64,000 nt of DNA from Polaromonas jejuensis NBRC 106434 (GTDB lineage Bacteria; Pseudomonadota; Gammaproteobacteria; Burkholderiales; Burkholderiaceae_C), in the NCBI RefSeq assembly GCF_001598235.1, contig NZ_BCYO01000007.1, forward strand, positions 1-64,000. Direction: 5' to 3'. Each line of letters begins with the position of its first letter. The first letter of the stretch is position 1. The notes beneath the pieces were generated by a model. It saw only the letters and a list, made by a program, of their open reading frames with translations. It ran no database searches and had not been told where the DNA came from. The position numbers were made by a program, and so were the translations under genes. Positions 25,249 through 36,780 of this stretch are shown here, one piece after another.

Positions 25249-25959
25249 ATGAACACCAACAAGGACAGAGACCTCGATGAACGGCTGAAGGACGCGGCGC
25301 TGCATCGCGGCAAGGCGCCCGCGGCACTGCGCCAGCGCATCCTGGACGACATCGCCAAACATTCCACGGCCAAACGCCCGGGCTGGCGGGACTGGTGGGA
25401 CTGGCGCAGGGCCGTGCTGCAAGCGCTACAGCGTCGCTGGATGACCCTGGGCACCGGCTTTGCCGCCGGGGTGCTGGCGAGCGCCGTGGCCCTGCAGGTG
25501 CTGGTGGGCTGGCCATCGCCATCACCCTCGGCCGCGCCGGAGGCACTGAACCGTGAAATCGTCGCCAGCCATGTGCGCTCGCTGATGGCCAGCCATTTGC
25601 TCGACATCCCCTCGTCGGACCAGCACCAGGTGAAGCCCTGGTTTCTGGGCAGGCTCGACTACTCGCCAACGGTGCACGATCTGTCGGCCGCCGGCTTTCC
25701 CCTGACCGGCGGGCGGCTTGACTACATCGATGGCCGGCCGGTCGCCGTGCTGGTGTATGCGCGCGGCCAGCATGTGATCAATCTGTACACCTGGCCGGCC
25801 GCTGGCAGCAGCTCACGCGCTGACAGCGCCGCGTCGCTGCAGGGATTCAACCTGCTCGGCTGGACGCAGTCCGGCATGCGCTTCCGGGCGGTGTCGGACA
25901 TCAGCCCGGCCGAGCTGGCGCAGTTCGCCCGGCTGGCCCGCGCGGCGCCGCCGCCCTGA
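25249..25959 (+). CDS. Membrane-bound anti-sigma factor
   Basis: A 236-residue single-pass protein. Residues 1-60 are cytoplasmic and basic, a membrane segment lies at about 65-88 (GTGFAAGVLASAVALQVLVG), and the rest is periplasmic. The periplasmic domain has the stretch GRLDYSPTVHDLSAAGFPLT typical of anti-sigma factors paired with this kind of ECF sigma. The N-terminal HxxxCxxC zinc motif of most such proteins is missing; the N-terminus is unusually short and lacks Cys altogether. It would hold the sigma factor inactive at the membrane until an envelope signal arrives. Confidence 0.8.
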   Translation: MNTNKDRDLDERLKDAALHRGKAPAALRQRILDDIAKHSTAKRPGWRDWWDWRRAVLQALQRRWMTLGTGFAAGVLASAVALQVLVGWPSPSPSAAPEALNREIVASHVRSLMASHLLDIPSSDQHQVKPWFLGRLDYSPTVHDLSAAGFPLTGGRLDYIDGRPVAVLVYARGQHVINLYTWPAAGSSSRADSAASLQGFNLLGWTQSGMRFRAVSDISPAELAQFARLARAAPPP

Positions 25960-25988
25960 TCCGCTAACCCGCTAACTCGCGGGGAAGC

Positions 25989-28811
25989 TCAGTGCGCTTT
26001 TTCCCAGTTTTCCCCCACCCCAATCTCGGCCAGCAGGGGCACCTTGAGATCGGCCACGCCCGCCATCAGGCGCGGGATTTCGGTCTTGACCCATGCCACC
26101 TCGGCCTCGGGCACCTCGAACACCAGTTCATCGTGCACCTGCATGATCATCTTGGTGCCGCGCTTTTCGGCATCCAGCACCTGCTGCACCTTGACCATGC
26201 TGAGCTTGATCAGGTCGGCCGCCGTGCCCTGCATGGGCGCGTTGATGGCGGCGCGCTCGGCACCGCTGCGGCGCGGGCCGTTGGGTGAATTGATCTCGGG
26301 CAGGTACAAACGCCGGCCGAACACGGTTTCCACATAGCCCTTGCTTTTGGCGCTTTGTTTGGTTTCGTCCATGTACTGCTTCACGCCGGGGTAGCGCTGG
26401 AAGTATTTGTCGATGTAGGCGGCGGCGGCCTTGGTTTCAATGCCCAGGTTGCGCGCCAGGCCAAAGCTGCTCATGCCGTAAATCAGGCCGAAGTTGATGA
26501 CCTTGGCATAGCGGCGCTGCTCGCTGCTGACTTGCTCCACGCTCACGCCAAACACCTCGGCGGCGGTGGCGCGGTGCACGTCCAGGCCTTCCTTGAACGC
26601 GCGCAGCAGCGCCTCGTCGCCGCTGATGTGGGCCATGATGCGCAGCTCGATCTGCGAGTAATCGGCACTGGCGATGACGCTGCCGGCGGGCGCCACAAAG
26701 GCCTCGCGCACGCGCCGGCCTTCGGCGGTCTTGACCGGAATGTTCTGCAGGTTCGGGTCGTTGCTGGACAGCCGGCCCGTGACGGCCACGGCCTGCGCGT
26801 AGTGCGTGTGCACCCGCCCCGTCTTGGGATCGGCCAGTTGCGCCAGCTTGTCGGTGTACGTGCCCTTGAGCTTGCTCAGGGACCGGTGCTCCAGCAGCTT
26901 GGCGGGCAACGGATAGTCCTCGGCCAGCTTCTCCAGCACCTCTTCGTCGGTGCTTCGCGCGCCGGTGGCGGTCTTCTTGACCACCGGCATACCCAGCTTG
27001 TCAAAGAAAATCTCGCCCAGCTGCTTGGGGCTGCCCAGGTTGAAGGGCTGGCCGGCAATCTCATAGGCCTCGGCCTCCAGCTGCAAAATGCGCGCGCCCA
27101 GCTCGCCGCTCTGCTTGGCCAGCATGGGCGCGTCAATCAGCACGCCGTTGCGCTCTATGCGGTACAGCGTCTCGCTGCTCTGCATTTCAAGGTCGTAAAT
27201 AAAACGCAGCTTGTCATTGGCCTCTATCTGGGGCCACAGCACGCGGTGCACGTCCAGCGTCTGGTCGGAGTCTTCGCTTGAGTATTCCGCGGCCTTGGCA
27301 ACATCGACCTGGTTGAACCTGATCTGGTTTGCGCCCTTGCCGCACAGGTCTTCGTAGTTGATGCCGCTGCGCCCCAGATGACGCTCGGCCAGGCTGGCCA
27401 GGCCGTGCGGCTTGTGCACTTCCAGCACATAGCTTTGCAGCATGGTGTCGTGGGCATAGCCCTGCACCTCGATGCCGTGGTTGGCAAACACATGGCGGTC
27501 GTATTTGACATGCTGGCCCAGCTTGGGCTTGGCCGGGTTCTCCAGCCAGGGCTTCAGGCGTGCCAGCACCTCGCCCTGCGGCAGCTGCTCGGGGGCGCCG
27601 GGGTAATCGTGCGTCAGCGGGATGTAGGCGGCCGCGCCGGGCGTGACGCTAAAGCTGATGCCGACGATTTCGGCCAGCATCTCGTCCAGCGAGGTGGTTT
27701 CGGTGTCCAGCGCCACCAGCTCGGCCGCCTCGATTTTGGCCAGCCAGTGGTCGAAGGCTTGCCAGGTAAAAATCGTGTCGTAGGCCAGCGTGCTGGTGGC
27801 TTGTTCCGGGGCGGCGGCGGCTGGCGGCGCCTCTTCGGGCTCGTCAAACAGGCTGGGCCCGGCTGCTTGCGTGGCCCGTTTCGGCTTGGCCGCTGCCGGC
27901 ACCGCGGGCTGCGCCTGAGCGGCATTGCCGCCCAGCGCCCGGACCAGGCCCTTGAACCCGTATTGCTCATAAAAAGCAGTCAGGGCCTCCATCTGCTGGT
28001 CGCCTATAGCTATCGAATCCATAGCAGGCAGGCCGTCCACATAGCCATCCAGTTCGCAATCGGTCTTGATGGTCAGCAGCTCGCGGCCTTTCGGCAGCCA
28101 TTCCAGCGCCTTGCGCAGGTTCTCGCCGGCCACCCCCTTGATGTCGCCGGCGCGCGCCACCAGCGCGTCCAGCGAGCCGTATTCCTGCAGCCATTTGGCG
28201 GCGGTCTTGGGGCCGACTTTTTCAACGCCGGGCACGTTGTCCACCGCGTCCCCCACCAGGGTCTGGTAGTCCACCATCAGCGCGGGCGGCACGCCGAACT
28301 CGGCCGTCACGCCGGCCACGTCGCGCTTTTTGCCGTTCATGGTGTCGATGATGGTGATGTGCTCGTTGACCAGCTGGCTTAAATCCTTGTCGCCGCTGCT
28401 CACGATCACCTCTATGCCCTGGTTGGCGGCGGTCACGGCCAGCGTGCCTATCACGTCGTCGGCTTCCACGCCGGGCACGTCCAGCACCTTCCAGCCGAGC
28501 AGGCGCACCACCTCGTGGATGGGCGCGATCTGGCTGCGCAGGTCGTCGGGCATGGGCGAGCGGTTGGCCTTGTACTCGGGGTAGAGCGCGTCGCGAAAGG
28601 TCGGCCCCTTGGCGTCAAACACGCAGGCGGCGTAGTCGGCCGGCACTTCCTTGCGCAGGCTTTGCATCATGTTGATCATGCCGCGAATCGCCCCGGTGGC
28701 CGCGCTAGACGGGTCGCCGGGGACCACGCGCAGGTCGGGCATGGCATGAAAGGCGCGGTACAGGTAGCTGGAGCCATCGACCAGCAGCAGTGTTTTTTTG
28801 TCAGAGCTCAT
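25989..28811 (-). CDS. polA: DNA polymerase I
   Basis: A 940-residue PolA with all three domains. The 5'-nuclease domain starts LLLVDGSSYLYRAFHAM, the 3'-5' exonuclease has VALDTETTSLDEM (DxE kept), and the polymerase has YSQIELRIMAHISGDEALLR (motif A), RRYAKVINFGLIYGMSSFG (motif B) and MQVHDELVFEVPE (motif C). It fills gaps after Okazaki fragment and repair processing. The ATG at 28811 gives the normal N-terminus. A short block in the linker near residue 260 (28000-28030) resembles the left stem of the dispersed repeat. Confidence 0.97.
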   Translation of the reverse strand: MSSDKKTLLLVDGSSYLYRAFHAMPDLRVVPGDPSSAATGAIRGMINMMQSLRKEVPADYAACVFDAKGPTFRDALYPEYKANRSPMPDDLRSQIAPIHEVVRLLGWKVLDVPGVEADDVIGTLAVTAANQGIEVIVSSGDKDLSQLVNEHITIIDTMNGKKRDVAGVTAEFGVPPALMVDYQTLVGDAVDNVPGVEKVGPKTAAKWLQEYGSLDALVARAGDIKGVAGENLRKALEWLPKGRELLTIKTDCELDGYVDGLPAMDSIAIGDQQMEALTAFYEQYGFKGLVRALGGNAAQAQPAVPAAAKPKRATQAAGPSLFDEPEEAPPAAAAPEQATSTLAYDTIFTWQAFDHWLAKIEAAELVALDTETTSLDEMLAEIVGISFSVTPGAAAYIPLTHDYPGAPEQLPQGEVLARLKPWLENPAKPKLGQHVKYDRHVFANHGIEVQGYAHDTMLQSYVLEVHKPHGLASLAERHLGRSGINYEDLCGKGANQIRFNQVDVAKAAEYSSEDSDQTLDVHRVLWPQIEANDKLRFIYDLEMQSSETLYRIERNGVLIDAPMLAKQSGELGARILQLEAEAYEIAGQPFNLGSPKQLGEIFFDKLGMPVVKKTATGARSTDEEVLEKLAEDYPLPAKLLEHRSLSKLKGTYTDKLAQLADPKTGRVHTHYAQAVAVTGRLSSNDPNLQNIPVKTAEGRRVREAFVAPAGSVIASADYSQIELRIMAHISGDEALLRAFKEGLDVHRATAAEVFGVSVEQVSSEQRRYAKVINFGLIYGMSSFGLARNLGIETKAAAAYIDKYFQRYPGVKQYMDETKQSAKSKGYVETVFGRRLYLPEINSPNGPRRSGAERAAINAPMQGTAADLIKLSMVKVQQVLDAEKRGTKMIMQVHDELVFEVPEAEVAWVKTEIPRLMAGVADLKVPLLAEIGVGENWEKAH
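28000..28030 (-). repeat. Partial dispersed element (left stem) inside polA
   Basis: On the minus strand TGCTATGGATTCGATAGC is followed by TATAGGCGACC, matching the left stem and a degraded core. It is in frame, between the 5'-nuclease and exonuclease domains. The match is short, so chance is possible. Confidence 0.45.
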
Positions 28812-29012
28812 GGGGCCAGATTGTCGGGGATATCCGTAAAGCGCTCCAGGCAGGCGGCCAGGCACTGGCGATGCCGTGGATGACAAGCCGGGTCGCTGTA
28901 TTCGCCACGCGCTCCACCCCACTTTTGACGAGGCTTTTGACAAGGCCTCTGGCAGGCCCTGCCACGCCCGGATTCCTTGGTAGGTCGGCCCTCGCAAGCC
29001 TACAATGCAGGT

Positions 29013-29369
29013 ATGAAAACCGCTCTTCGCCCTCTCATTGCCGCTGCGCTAGCAGTGCTGCCGCTGGCTGCGGCCGTGGCCCAGACGCAGGCGCCCGCGC
29101 AAAATGCCGCGCCCGCCGTGGCGACAGAGGCGAAGCCAGCCGGCTCCACGCGTCCGGACAAGAAAATCCAGCGCATACGCACCGAAGACGCCGGCACGCG
29201 CATTGATGAGCTGCGGGTCGGTGGCGAGACGCAGCAAATCACGGTGCAGCCCAAAACCGGCGGCGCCGCTTACGAGGTCAAGCCCGCCGAGGGCGCCCGC
29301 GGCGCTGCACCCGCCGCCACCAACACCGACACCAATGGCTCGCGCGTCTGGAACGTGCTGAAGTTTTAA
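29013..29369 (+). CDS. DUF2782 exported protein
   Basis: A 118-residue protein. A signal peptide covers about residues 1-22 (MKTALRPLIAAALAVLPLAA, cleavage near AVAQ). The mature part carries the DUF2782 signature IRTEDAGTRIDELRVGGE. The family is periplasmic and of unknown function, and it is often next to polA and thrB in proteobacteria, as here. TTGGTA-N18-TACAAT (28977-29006) ends only 7 bases before the ATG, so its transcript may have almost no leader. Confidence 0.8.
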   Translation: MKTALRPLIAAALAVLPLAAAVAQTQAPAQNAAPAVATEAKPAGSTRPDKKIQRIRTEDAGTRIDELRVGGETQQITVQPKTGGAAYEVKPAEGARGAAPAATNTDTNGSRVWNVLKF

Positions 29370-29404
29370 TTCAATAATTTCCAGTACAGGGTTCAGTTTC
29401 AGGC

Positions 29405-30355
29405 ATGGCCGTATTTACCGAAGTCTCGTTTGACGAGGCTGCAGCGTTCTTGCGCTCTTTGAATTTGGGGCAACTGCAGAGCATCAAGGGCGCTGCAGGC
29501 GGCATCGAAAACACCAATTACTTTGTCGACACCGATCAGGGCCAGTACGTGCTCACGCTGTTTGAACGCCTGACATCCGAGCAGTTGCCGTATTACCTGC
29601 ACCTGATGAAGCACCTGGCGGGGCACGGCATTCCCGTGCCCAACCCGGCGGCGGACGCCAAGGGCAACATCCTGCACCGGCTGAAGGGCAAACCCGCCGC
29701 CGTGGCCAACAAGCTGCGCGGGCACAGCGAGCTGAACCCCACGCCGGCCCATTGCACGAGCATGGGCGAGATGCTGGCACGCATGCACCTGGCCGGACTG
29801 GACTACCCCCGGCGACAGCCCAACCTGCGCGGCCTCGCCTGGTGGAATGAGACCGTGCCCGTGGTGCTGCCACACCTCACGCCCGATCAGCGCAGCCTGA
29901 TCCTGGGTGAGCTGGCCTACCAGAACCATGTCGCGGCCATGTCGGGCTACCGCAGCCTGCCGCGCGGCGCCATCCACGCCGACCTGTTCCGCGACAATGT
30001 CATGTTCGAGGACGGCCGGCTGACCGGTTTTTTTGACTTCTACTTTGCCGGCTGCGACACCTTTTTGTTTGACATCGGCGTCTGCCTCAACGACTGGTGC
30101 ATTGACCTGGACAACGGCGCGCAAGACGCGGCGCGTGCCGCTGCCTTCATGGCGGCCTACCAGCGCGTGCGCCCCCTGACGGCCCAGGAACGCCGCCTGC
30201 TGCCGTCCCAGCAGCGCGCCGGAGCGCTGCGTTTCTGGATTTCACGGCTGTGGGATTTCCATTTGCCACGCGAGGCCGCCGTGCTCAAGGCGCACGATCC
30301 CGGCCATTTTGAACGCGTGCTGCGCCAGCGGCTTGCACACCCTTACCTCCTGTAA
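29405..30355 (+). CDS. thrB: Homoserine kinase (APH-type, ThrB type II)
   Basis: A 316-residue kinase with the aminoglycoside-phosphotransferase fold. The N-terminal lobe has GGIENTNYFVDTDQGQYVLT; the catalytic loop AIHADLFRDNVMFE carries the HxDxxxxN motif, and FDFYFAGCDTFLFDI the metal-binding Asp. It phosphorylates homoserine on the path to threonine. Length and motifs fit the proteobacterial ThrB that is unrelated to the GHMP-type enzyme. Directly after the DUF2782 gene. Confidence 0.95.
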   Translation: MAVFTEVSFDEAAAFLRSLNLGQLQSIKGAAGGIENTNYFVDTDQGQYVLTLFERLTSEQLPYYLHLMKHLAGHGIPVPNPAADAKGNILHRLKGKPAAVANKLRGHSELNPTPAHCTSMGEMLARMHLAGLDYPRRQPNLRGLAWWNETVPVVLPHLTPDQRSLILGELAYQNHVAAMSGYRSLPRGAIHADLFRDNVMFEDGRLTGFFDFYFAGCDTFLFDIGVCLNDWCIDLDNGAQDAARAAAFMAAYQRVRPLTAQERRLLPSQQRAGALRFWISRLWDFHLPREAAVLKAHDPGHFERVLRQRLAHPYLL

Positions 30356-30394
30356 ACCCATCGGAAGTCCGGGTCACAAGCCCGGCCTCATGCC

Positions 30395-31210
30395 ATGAAA
30401 TTGAATATTGTTCCCGCGCGCACAGGTCTGACATGGGTCAGGCTGGGCATCACGACGTTTATCCGGCAGCCGCTGGCCATGTCGGGCCTGTTCTTCATGT
30501 TCATGGCGCTGCTCTCCATCGCCACGCTGGTGCCCTTTGTGGGCGCGGCGCTGGCGCTGGCCCTGCTGCCAGCGGCCACCCTGGGCCTGATGGCCGCCAC
30601 CCAGGAAGCCACCAAGGGCAAGTTTCCCATGCCCTCGATCCTGATCAGCGCCTTCCGCGCCGGCCAGCAGCGCGTGCGGGCCATGATGGTGCTGGGCGCC
30701 TTGTACGCCGTGGGTTTTCTGGCCCTGATGGGGGTCTCGGCCCTGTTCGATGGCGGGCAGTTTGCCAGCCTTTACCTGCTGGGCGGCCAGATCAGCGAAG
30801 AACTGGTGCAGCAAGGCAACTTCCAGCTGGCCATGTGGGTCGCGCTGGCACTGTACCTGCCGCTGTCGCTGATGTTCTGGCATGCGCCGGCGCTGGTGCA
30901 CTGGCACGGCATCACGCCGGTCAAGAGCCTGTTTTTCAGCTTCATGGCCTGCTACAAGAACTTTGGCGCGCTCACCGTGTTCGGCCTGGCCTGGATAGGC
31001 GTCTTCGTGGCGGCCGCCGCCCTGGTGTCGCTGGTGGCCATAGTGCTGGGCAACCCCATGTTCGCGGCGGTGGCCATGTTCCCCATGGTCCTGGTGATCG
31101 TGGCGATGTTTTTCACCTCGATTTACTTCACGTTTCGGGACAGCTTCCTGGCCACGCCCGACGACTCGCTGCCCGACCATGGCCTGGGCACGCACCCAGA
31201 CCTGTCCTGA
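30395..31210 (+). CDS. BPSS1780-type integral membrane protein
   Basis: A 271-residue membrane protein with about six hydrophobic segments. It opens MKLNIVPARTGLTWVRLGIT, the hallmark of the BPSS1780 family of betaproteobacteria, and has the FTSIYFTFRDSF segment near the C-terminus. No transport or enzyme motif is visible. The family has no assigned function. It follows thrB on the same strand after 39 bases. Confidence 0.82.
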   Translation: MKLNIVPARTGLTWVRLGITTFIRQPLAMSGLFFMFMALLSIATLVPFVGAALALALLPAATLGLMAATQEATKGKFPMPSILISAFRAGQQRVRAMMVLGALYAVGFLALMGVSALFDGGQFASLYLLGGQISEELVQQGNFQLAMWVALALYLPLSLMFWHAPALVHWHGITPVKSLFFSFMACYKNFGALTVFGLAWIGVFVAAAALVSLVAIVLGNPMFAAVAMFPMVLVIVAMFFTSIYFTFRDSFLATPDDSLPDHGLGTHPDLS

Positions 31211-31225
31211 GCCTCGGGCCCGCTC

Positions 31226-33676
<2,451 letters not shown>

Positions 33677-33698
33677 CCCTCATTGTAGAAAGCCCCCG

Positions 33699-34427
33699 AT
33701 GAAACCCTTCACGACCGCCGCTTCAACCCTGGCTTTTGCGCCCCTACTGGCCGCCCTGGCCCTGCTGGCGCAGCCGCCCGCCGCGCAAGCCCAGTCGTTT
33801 TGCGCCAGCGACGGCCAGCCGCGGCCGGTGCAGCTCATGGAGCGCTTTATCAACGCCAACTGCGAGAGCTGCTGGACCGACCCGGCCACCCCCATAGCGG
33901 GCGCCGGTGTCATCGCCCTGGACTGGGTCGTGCCCGGTGACCAGGGCGACGACGCTCCCCTGTCGGCCGTGGCCACGCGGGATGCACTGGCCCGGCTGGA
34001 GGCCCTGGGCGAGCGCGTTCCCGCCGCGGCCAGCAGCCGCAGCCATCCGGTGAAAGCGCTCAAGGGCGCCACCCTGCGCGTGGCGCACGGCCTGCCGCTG
34101 GCCGACTACGTGGGCGCATCCATAGAACTCAAGCCGATTCCGGCGGCCGCCAGGCAGCAGGTGTGGACCTCCTGGCTGGCGCTGGTGGAAGCCTTGCCGG
34201 CCGGCACCGAAGGCTCGCCGACCGCGCGGAATCTGGTCAGAAACCTGCTCCAATCCACGTGGGATGGGCGCAAGAAGCTATCAATAACGGAGCAAAACCG
34301 GTTTTTTGAGGCGCGTTCCATGAACATCGCCCCGGCCGCCGACCGCAACCGCCTGCGCGTCATCGGCTGGGTGGAAGACGACAAAGGCCAGGTGCTGGCG
34401 GCGGCGCAGTCACGCTGCGAGCGCTAA
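33699..34427 (+). CDS. Exported protein with a thioredoxin-like CxxC, DUF1223-like
   Basis: A 242-residue protein. The signal peptide spans about residues 1-31 (cleavage after AAQA). A CxxC motif lies in FINANCESCWTDP at about residues 50-62, followed by GVIALDWVVPG, an arrangement reminiscent of DUF1223 proteins (thioredoxin-like fold), although the usual GCSSCP form is changed. Near the C-terminus, KKLSITEQNRFFEA is encoded within a copy of the dispersed repeat. The start is only 22 bases from the divergent uvrD start. Function unknown; a periplasmic thiol protein is plausible. Confidence 0.65.
   Translation: MKPFTTAASTLAFAPLLAALALLAQPPAAQAQSFCASDGQPRPVQLMERFINANCESCWTDPATPIAGAGVIALDWVVPGDQGDDAPLSAVATRDALARLEALGERVPAAASSRSHPVKALKGATLRVAHGLPLADYVGASIELKPIPAAARQQVWTSWLALVEALPAGTEGSPTARNLVRNLLQSTWDGRKKLSITEQNRFFEARSMNIAPAADRNRLRVIGWVEDDKGQVLAAAQSRCER
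34258..34300 (-). repeat. Dispersed element, partial copy inside the CxxC-protein gene
   Basis: On the minus strand TTGCTCCGTTATTGATAGC is followed by TTCTTGCGCCCATCCC, i.e. left stem plus core. The right part is missing. It is in frame. Confidence 0.6.
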
Positions 34428-34538
34428 TGGGCGTTGGGGCTTTGAAAGGCCCGTAAGCCCCCAAAAATCAGCCTCCTCATATAACGGGTATACCGCCCAA
34501 ACCATCACGACATGGCGCGCAGGCGCTTAGAATCAGTC

Positions 34539-34575
34539 ACCGGGCCCAAGCAATTGCGCCCGGTTTTTTGTTTTC
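34539..34575 (+). terminator. Terminator-like hairpin in the guaC upstream region
   Basis: ACCGGGC and GCCCGGT form a 7-bp stem around a 12-base loop, followed by TTTTTTGTTTT. It may end transcription of the upstream gene or act as an attenuator, because a TAGAAT (-10-like, 34528-34533) lies just before it and guaC starts about 100 bases after it. Confidence 0.6.
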
Positions 34576-34671
34576 AGGGCTCGCTCTTTCCGCTGATCGC
34601 CTGCCGACAAACCCGGGCCAATCCAAGCGCCTTCTCTGTTCATCAACAGTTTTTTCAGGAGCTTGGGAATC

Positions 34672-35649
34672 ATGGAAATTTTCGACTACGACAACATCCT
34701 GCTGCTGCCGCGCAAATGCCGCGTGGAAAGCCGCGCCGAATGCGACGCCAGCGTCACGCTGGGCGGACGCAGCTTCCGCATCCCGGTCGTGCCGGCCAAC
34801 ATGAAAACGGTGGTCAACGAGGAAATCTGCGCCTGGATGGCAAAAAACGGCTACTTCTACGTGATGCACCGCTTTGACCTGGACAACGTCCAGTTCGTCA
34901 AGGACATGCACGCCAAGGGCTTGTACGCCTCGATCTCGCTGGGGGTGAAGCAACCCGACTACGACACCGTGGATAGCCTGGCCGACCAGGGCCTGGTGCC
35001 CGAGTACATCACCATAGACATTGCCCACGGCCACGCCGACACCGTGCAGAAAATGATCGGCTACCTCAAAAAGAAACTGCCGGCCTCTTACATCATTGCC
35101 GGCAACGTCGGCACGCCCGAAGCCGTGATCGACCTGGAAAACTGGGGCGCCGACGCGACCAAGGTGGGCATTGGCCCGGGCAAGGTCTGCATCACCAAGA
35201 TGAAAACCGGCTTTGGCACCGGCGGCTGGCAGCTGTCGGCGCTGAAATGGTGCGCCCGCGTGGCCACCAAGCCCATCATTGCGGACGGCGGCATACGCGA
35301 GCACGGCGACATTGCCAAGTCAGTGCGCTTTGGCGCCACCATGGTGATGATCGGCGCCCTGCTGGCCGGCCTGGAAGAAAGCCCCGGCAAAACCGTCGAG
35401 GTCGACGGCAAGATCTTCAAGGAGTACTACGGCAGCGCTTCGGACTTCAACAAGGGCGAGTACAGGCATGTCGAGGGCAAGCGCATCCTGGAGCCCGTCA
35501 AGGGCACGCTGGCCGATACCCTGCGCGAGATGGAAGAAGACGTGCAGAGCTCGATCAGCTATGCCGGCGGCACCAGGCTCATGGACATCCGCAAGGTCAA
35601 CTACGTGATCCTGGGCGGCGACAACGCGGGCGAACACCTCTTGATGTAA
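34672..35649 (+). CDS. guaC: GMP reductase
   Basis: A 325-residue TIM-barrel enzyme of the IMPDH/GMPR family. It begins [20 protein letters not shown]; the catalytic Cys is in [17 protein letters not shown] at about residue 178, and [20 protein letters not shown] binds phosphate. No CBS domains are present, which separates it from IMP dehydrogenase. It turns GMP into IMP with NADPH, rebalancing purine pools. The ATG at 34672 follows GGAG. The gene stands alone, convergent with a hydrolase. Confidence 0.94.
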   Translation: MEIFDYDNILLLPRKCRVESRAECDASVTLGGRSFRIPVVPANMKTVVNEEICAWMAKNGYFYVMHRFDLDNVQFVKDMHAKGLYASISLGVKQPDYDTVDSLADQGLVPEYITIDIAHGHADTVQKMIGYLKKKLPASYIIAGNVGTPEAVIDLENWGADATKVGIGPGKVCITKMKTGFGTGGWQLSALKWCARVATKPIIADGGIREHGDIAKSVRFGATMVMIGALLAGLEESPGKTVEVDGKIFKEYYGSASDFNKGEYRHVEGKRILEPVKGTLADTLREMEEDVQSSISYAGGTRLMDIRKVNYVILGGDNAGEHLLM

Positions 35650-35679
35650 GCCCAGCCCTGCTCGATCCTTAGCGAGGAC

Positions 35680-36585
35680 TCAGCCCTTCAGCCCCTTGAG
35701 GCCCAGCAGTTCAAGCGCGAGCCGGTGCAGGCGATGGGGCGGCTCGACCAGCGCGTCCAGCACGGTGAAATGATTGCGCCCCGGCAGAGCCTCACAAACC
35801 GGCACGGTTTTAGCGCCCCAGGCTTGCCGGATCAGCAAGTTCTGGCGCAGGTACTCGGCACTTTCGTCCGCGCCCGTCACGCTGTAAAGCCGGCCCTGGC
35901 TGGGGCCTGGCAGCAGTGCCGGGCTGGCTTGCCGGACCTGCCCGGGCGTCAGGCGCAAATCCTTGAGGAAAGGGGTTTGCCGGATGGGCTCCAGGTCGTA
36001 CAGACCCGAAATCGACAGCGCGCTCCTGAGCAGCTCGGCTGGCAAATCGTTCGCATACGTCTTCCAGGCACAGTTCAGCAGCATGGCGGCCAGTTGCCCA
36101 CCCGCCGAGTGTCCCACCACCGTGATGCGCCGGGGATCGCCGCCGTAGCTGGCCACATGCCGCCAGGTCCACGCCAGCGCCGCGACCATTTGCAGGGTGA
36201 TCTGGGGAATACTGACGGCAGGACTCAGGGCGTAGTTGGGCACCACCACGCAGGCGCCAGCCCGCGTGAAGACCGGCGCAATGAATGAATGATCGGCCTT
36301 GTCCAGCGCGCGCCAGTAGCCGCCGTGGATAAACACCAGCACCGGCGCCCCCGGCTGAGGCCGCTGGCGGCCCCCGGCGCTGAAGTCACCGGCCGGAAAA
36401 ATATCCAGCGTCTCGGCTGGACCGTTGCCGTAAGGTACATCCAGCCGGCAGGGCAAGCGCTGGCGCGCGCGCCGGGAATCCTCGGCCCAGCGGCCGAAAT
36501 GCTCGCCATGCTCGGGCACCCGGGCGCGGTTGTTGTACATGCGATCCAGCCACGCCGGGTCCCAGGCGGATAAAGCACTGTTCAT
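35680..36585 (-). CDS. Alpha/beta hydrolase, kynurenine-formamidase-like
   Basis: A 301-residue alpha/beta hydrolase. The oxyanion motif HGGYWRALDK (HGGYW) and the nucleophile elbow VGHSAGGQLAAML are visible, and the catalytic His is probably in PGRNHFTVLDAL. The N-terminal AWLDRMYNNRARVPEHGEHF is typical of the esterase/arylformamidase group. It may hydrolyse N-formylkynurenine or other small esters; no tryptophan-pathway genes lie nearby, so the substrate stays open. Confidence 0.8.
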   Translation of the reverse strand: MNSALSAWDPAWLDRMYNNRARVPEHGEHFGRWAEDSRRARQRLPCRLDVPYGNGPAETLDIFPAGDFSAGGRQRPQPGAPVLVFIHGGYWRALDKADHSFIAPVFTRAGACVVVPNYALSPAVSIPQITLQMVAALAWTWRHVASYGGDPRRITVVGHSAGGQLAAMLLNCAWKTYANDLPAELLRSALSISGLYDLEPIRQTPFLKDLRLTPGQVRQASPALLPGPSQGRLYSVTGADESAEYLRQNLLIRQAWGAKTVPVCEALPGRNHFTVLDALVEPPHRLHRLALELLGLKGLKG

Positions 36586-36704
36586 GGGCCTTCTTTCAAG
36601 GTATTGCCGGCCTGCATCTTGGCACAGCTTTCCTTGGTGCCGTCACGCTGTACTGGCGGTGCCTCCGGGCAGGCCCTCTTGAGCCCCGTTTTGGCCCGCC
36701 CATG

Positions 36705-36741
36705 AAAAAGGCCGCTGCCCACCTTCCGGTGGGCAGCGGCC
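36705..36741 (-). terminator. Strong intrinsic terminator of rhlE
   Basis: A perfect 14-bp stem (GGCCGCTGCCCACC and its complement) with a four-base loop is followed on the minus strand by TTTTT. It lies 40 bases after the rhlE stop. Confidence 0.9.
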
Positions 36742-36780
36742 CTGGGCACTTCATTCAGGCCGGCGGCGGATCAAAAAAGA

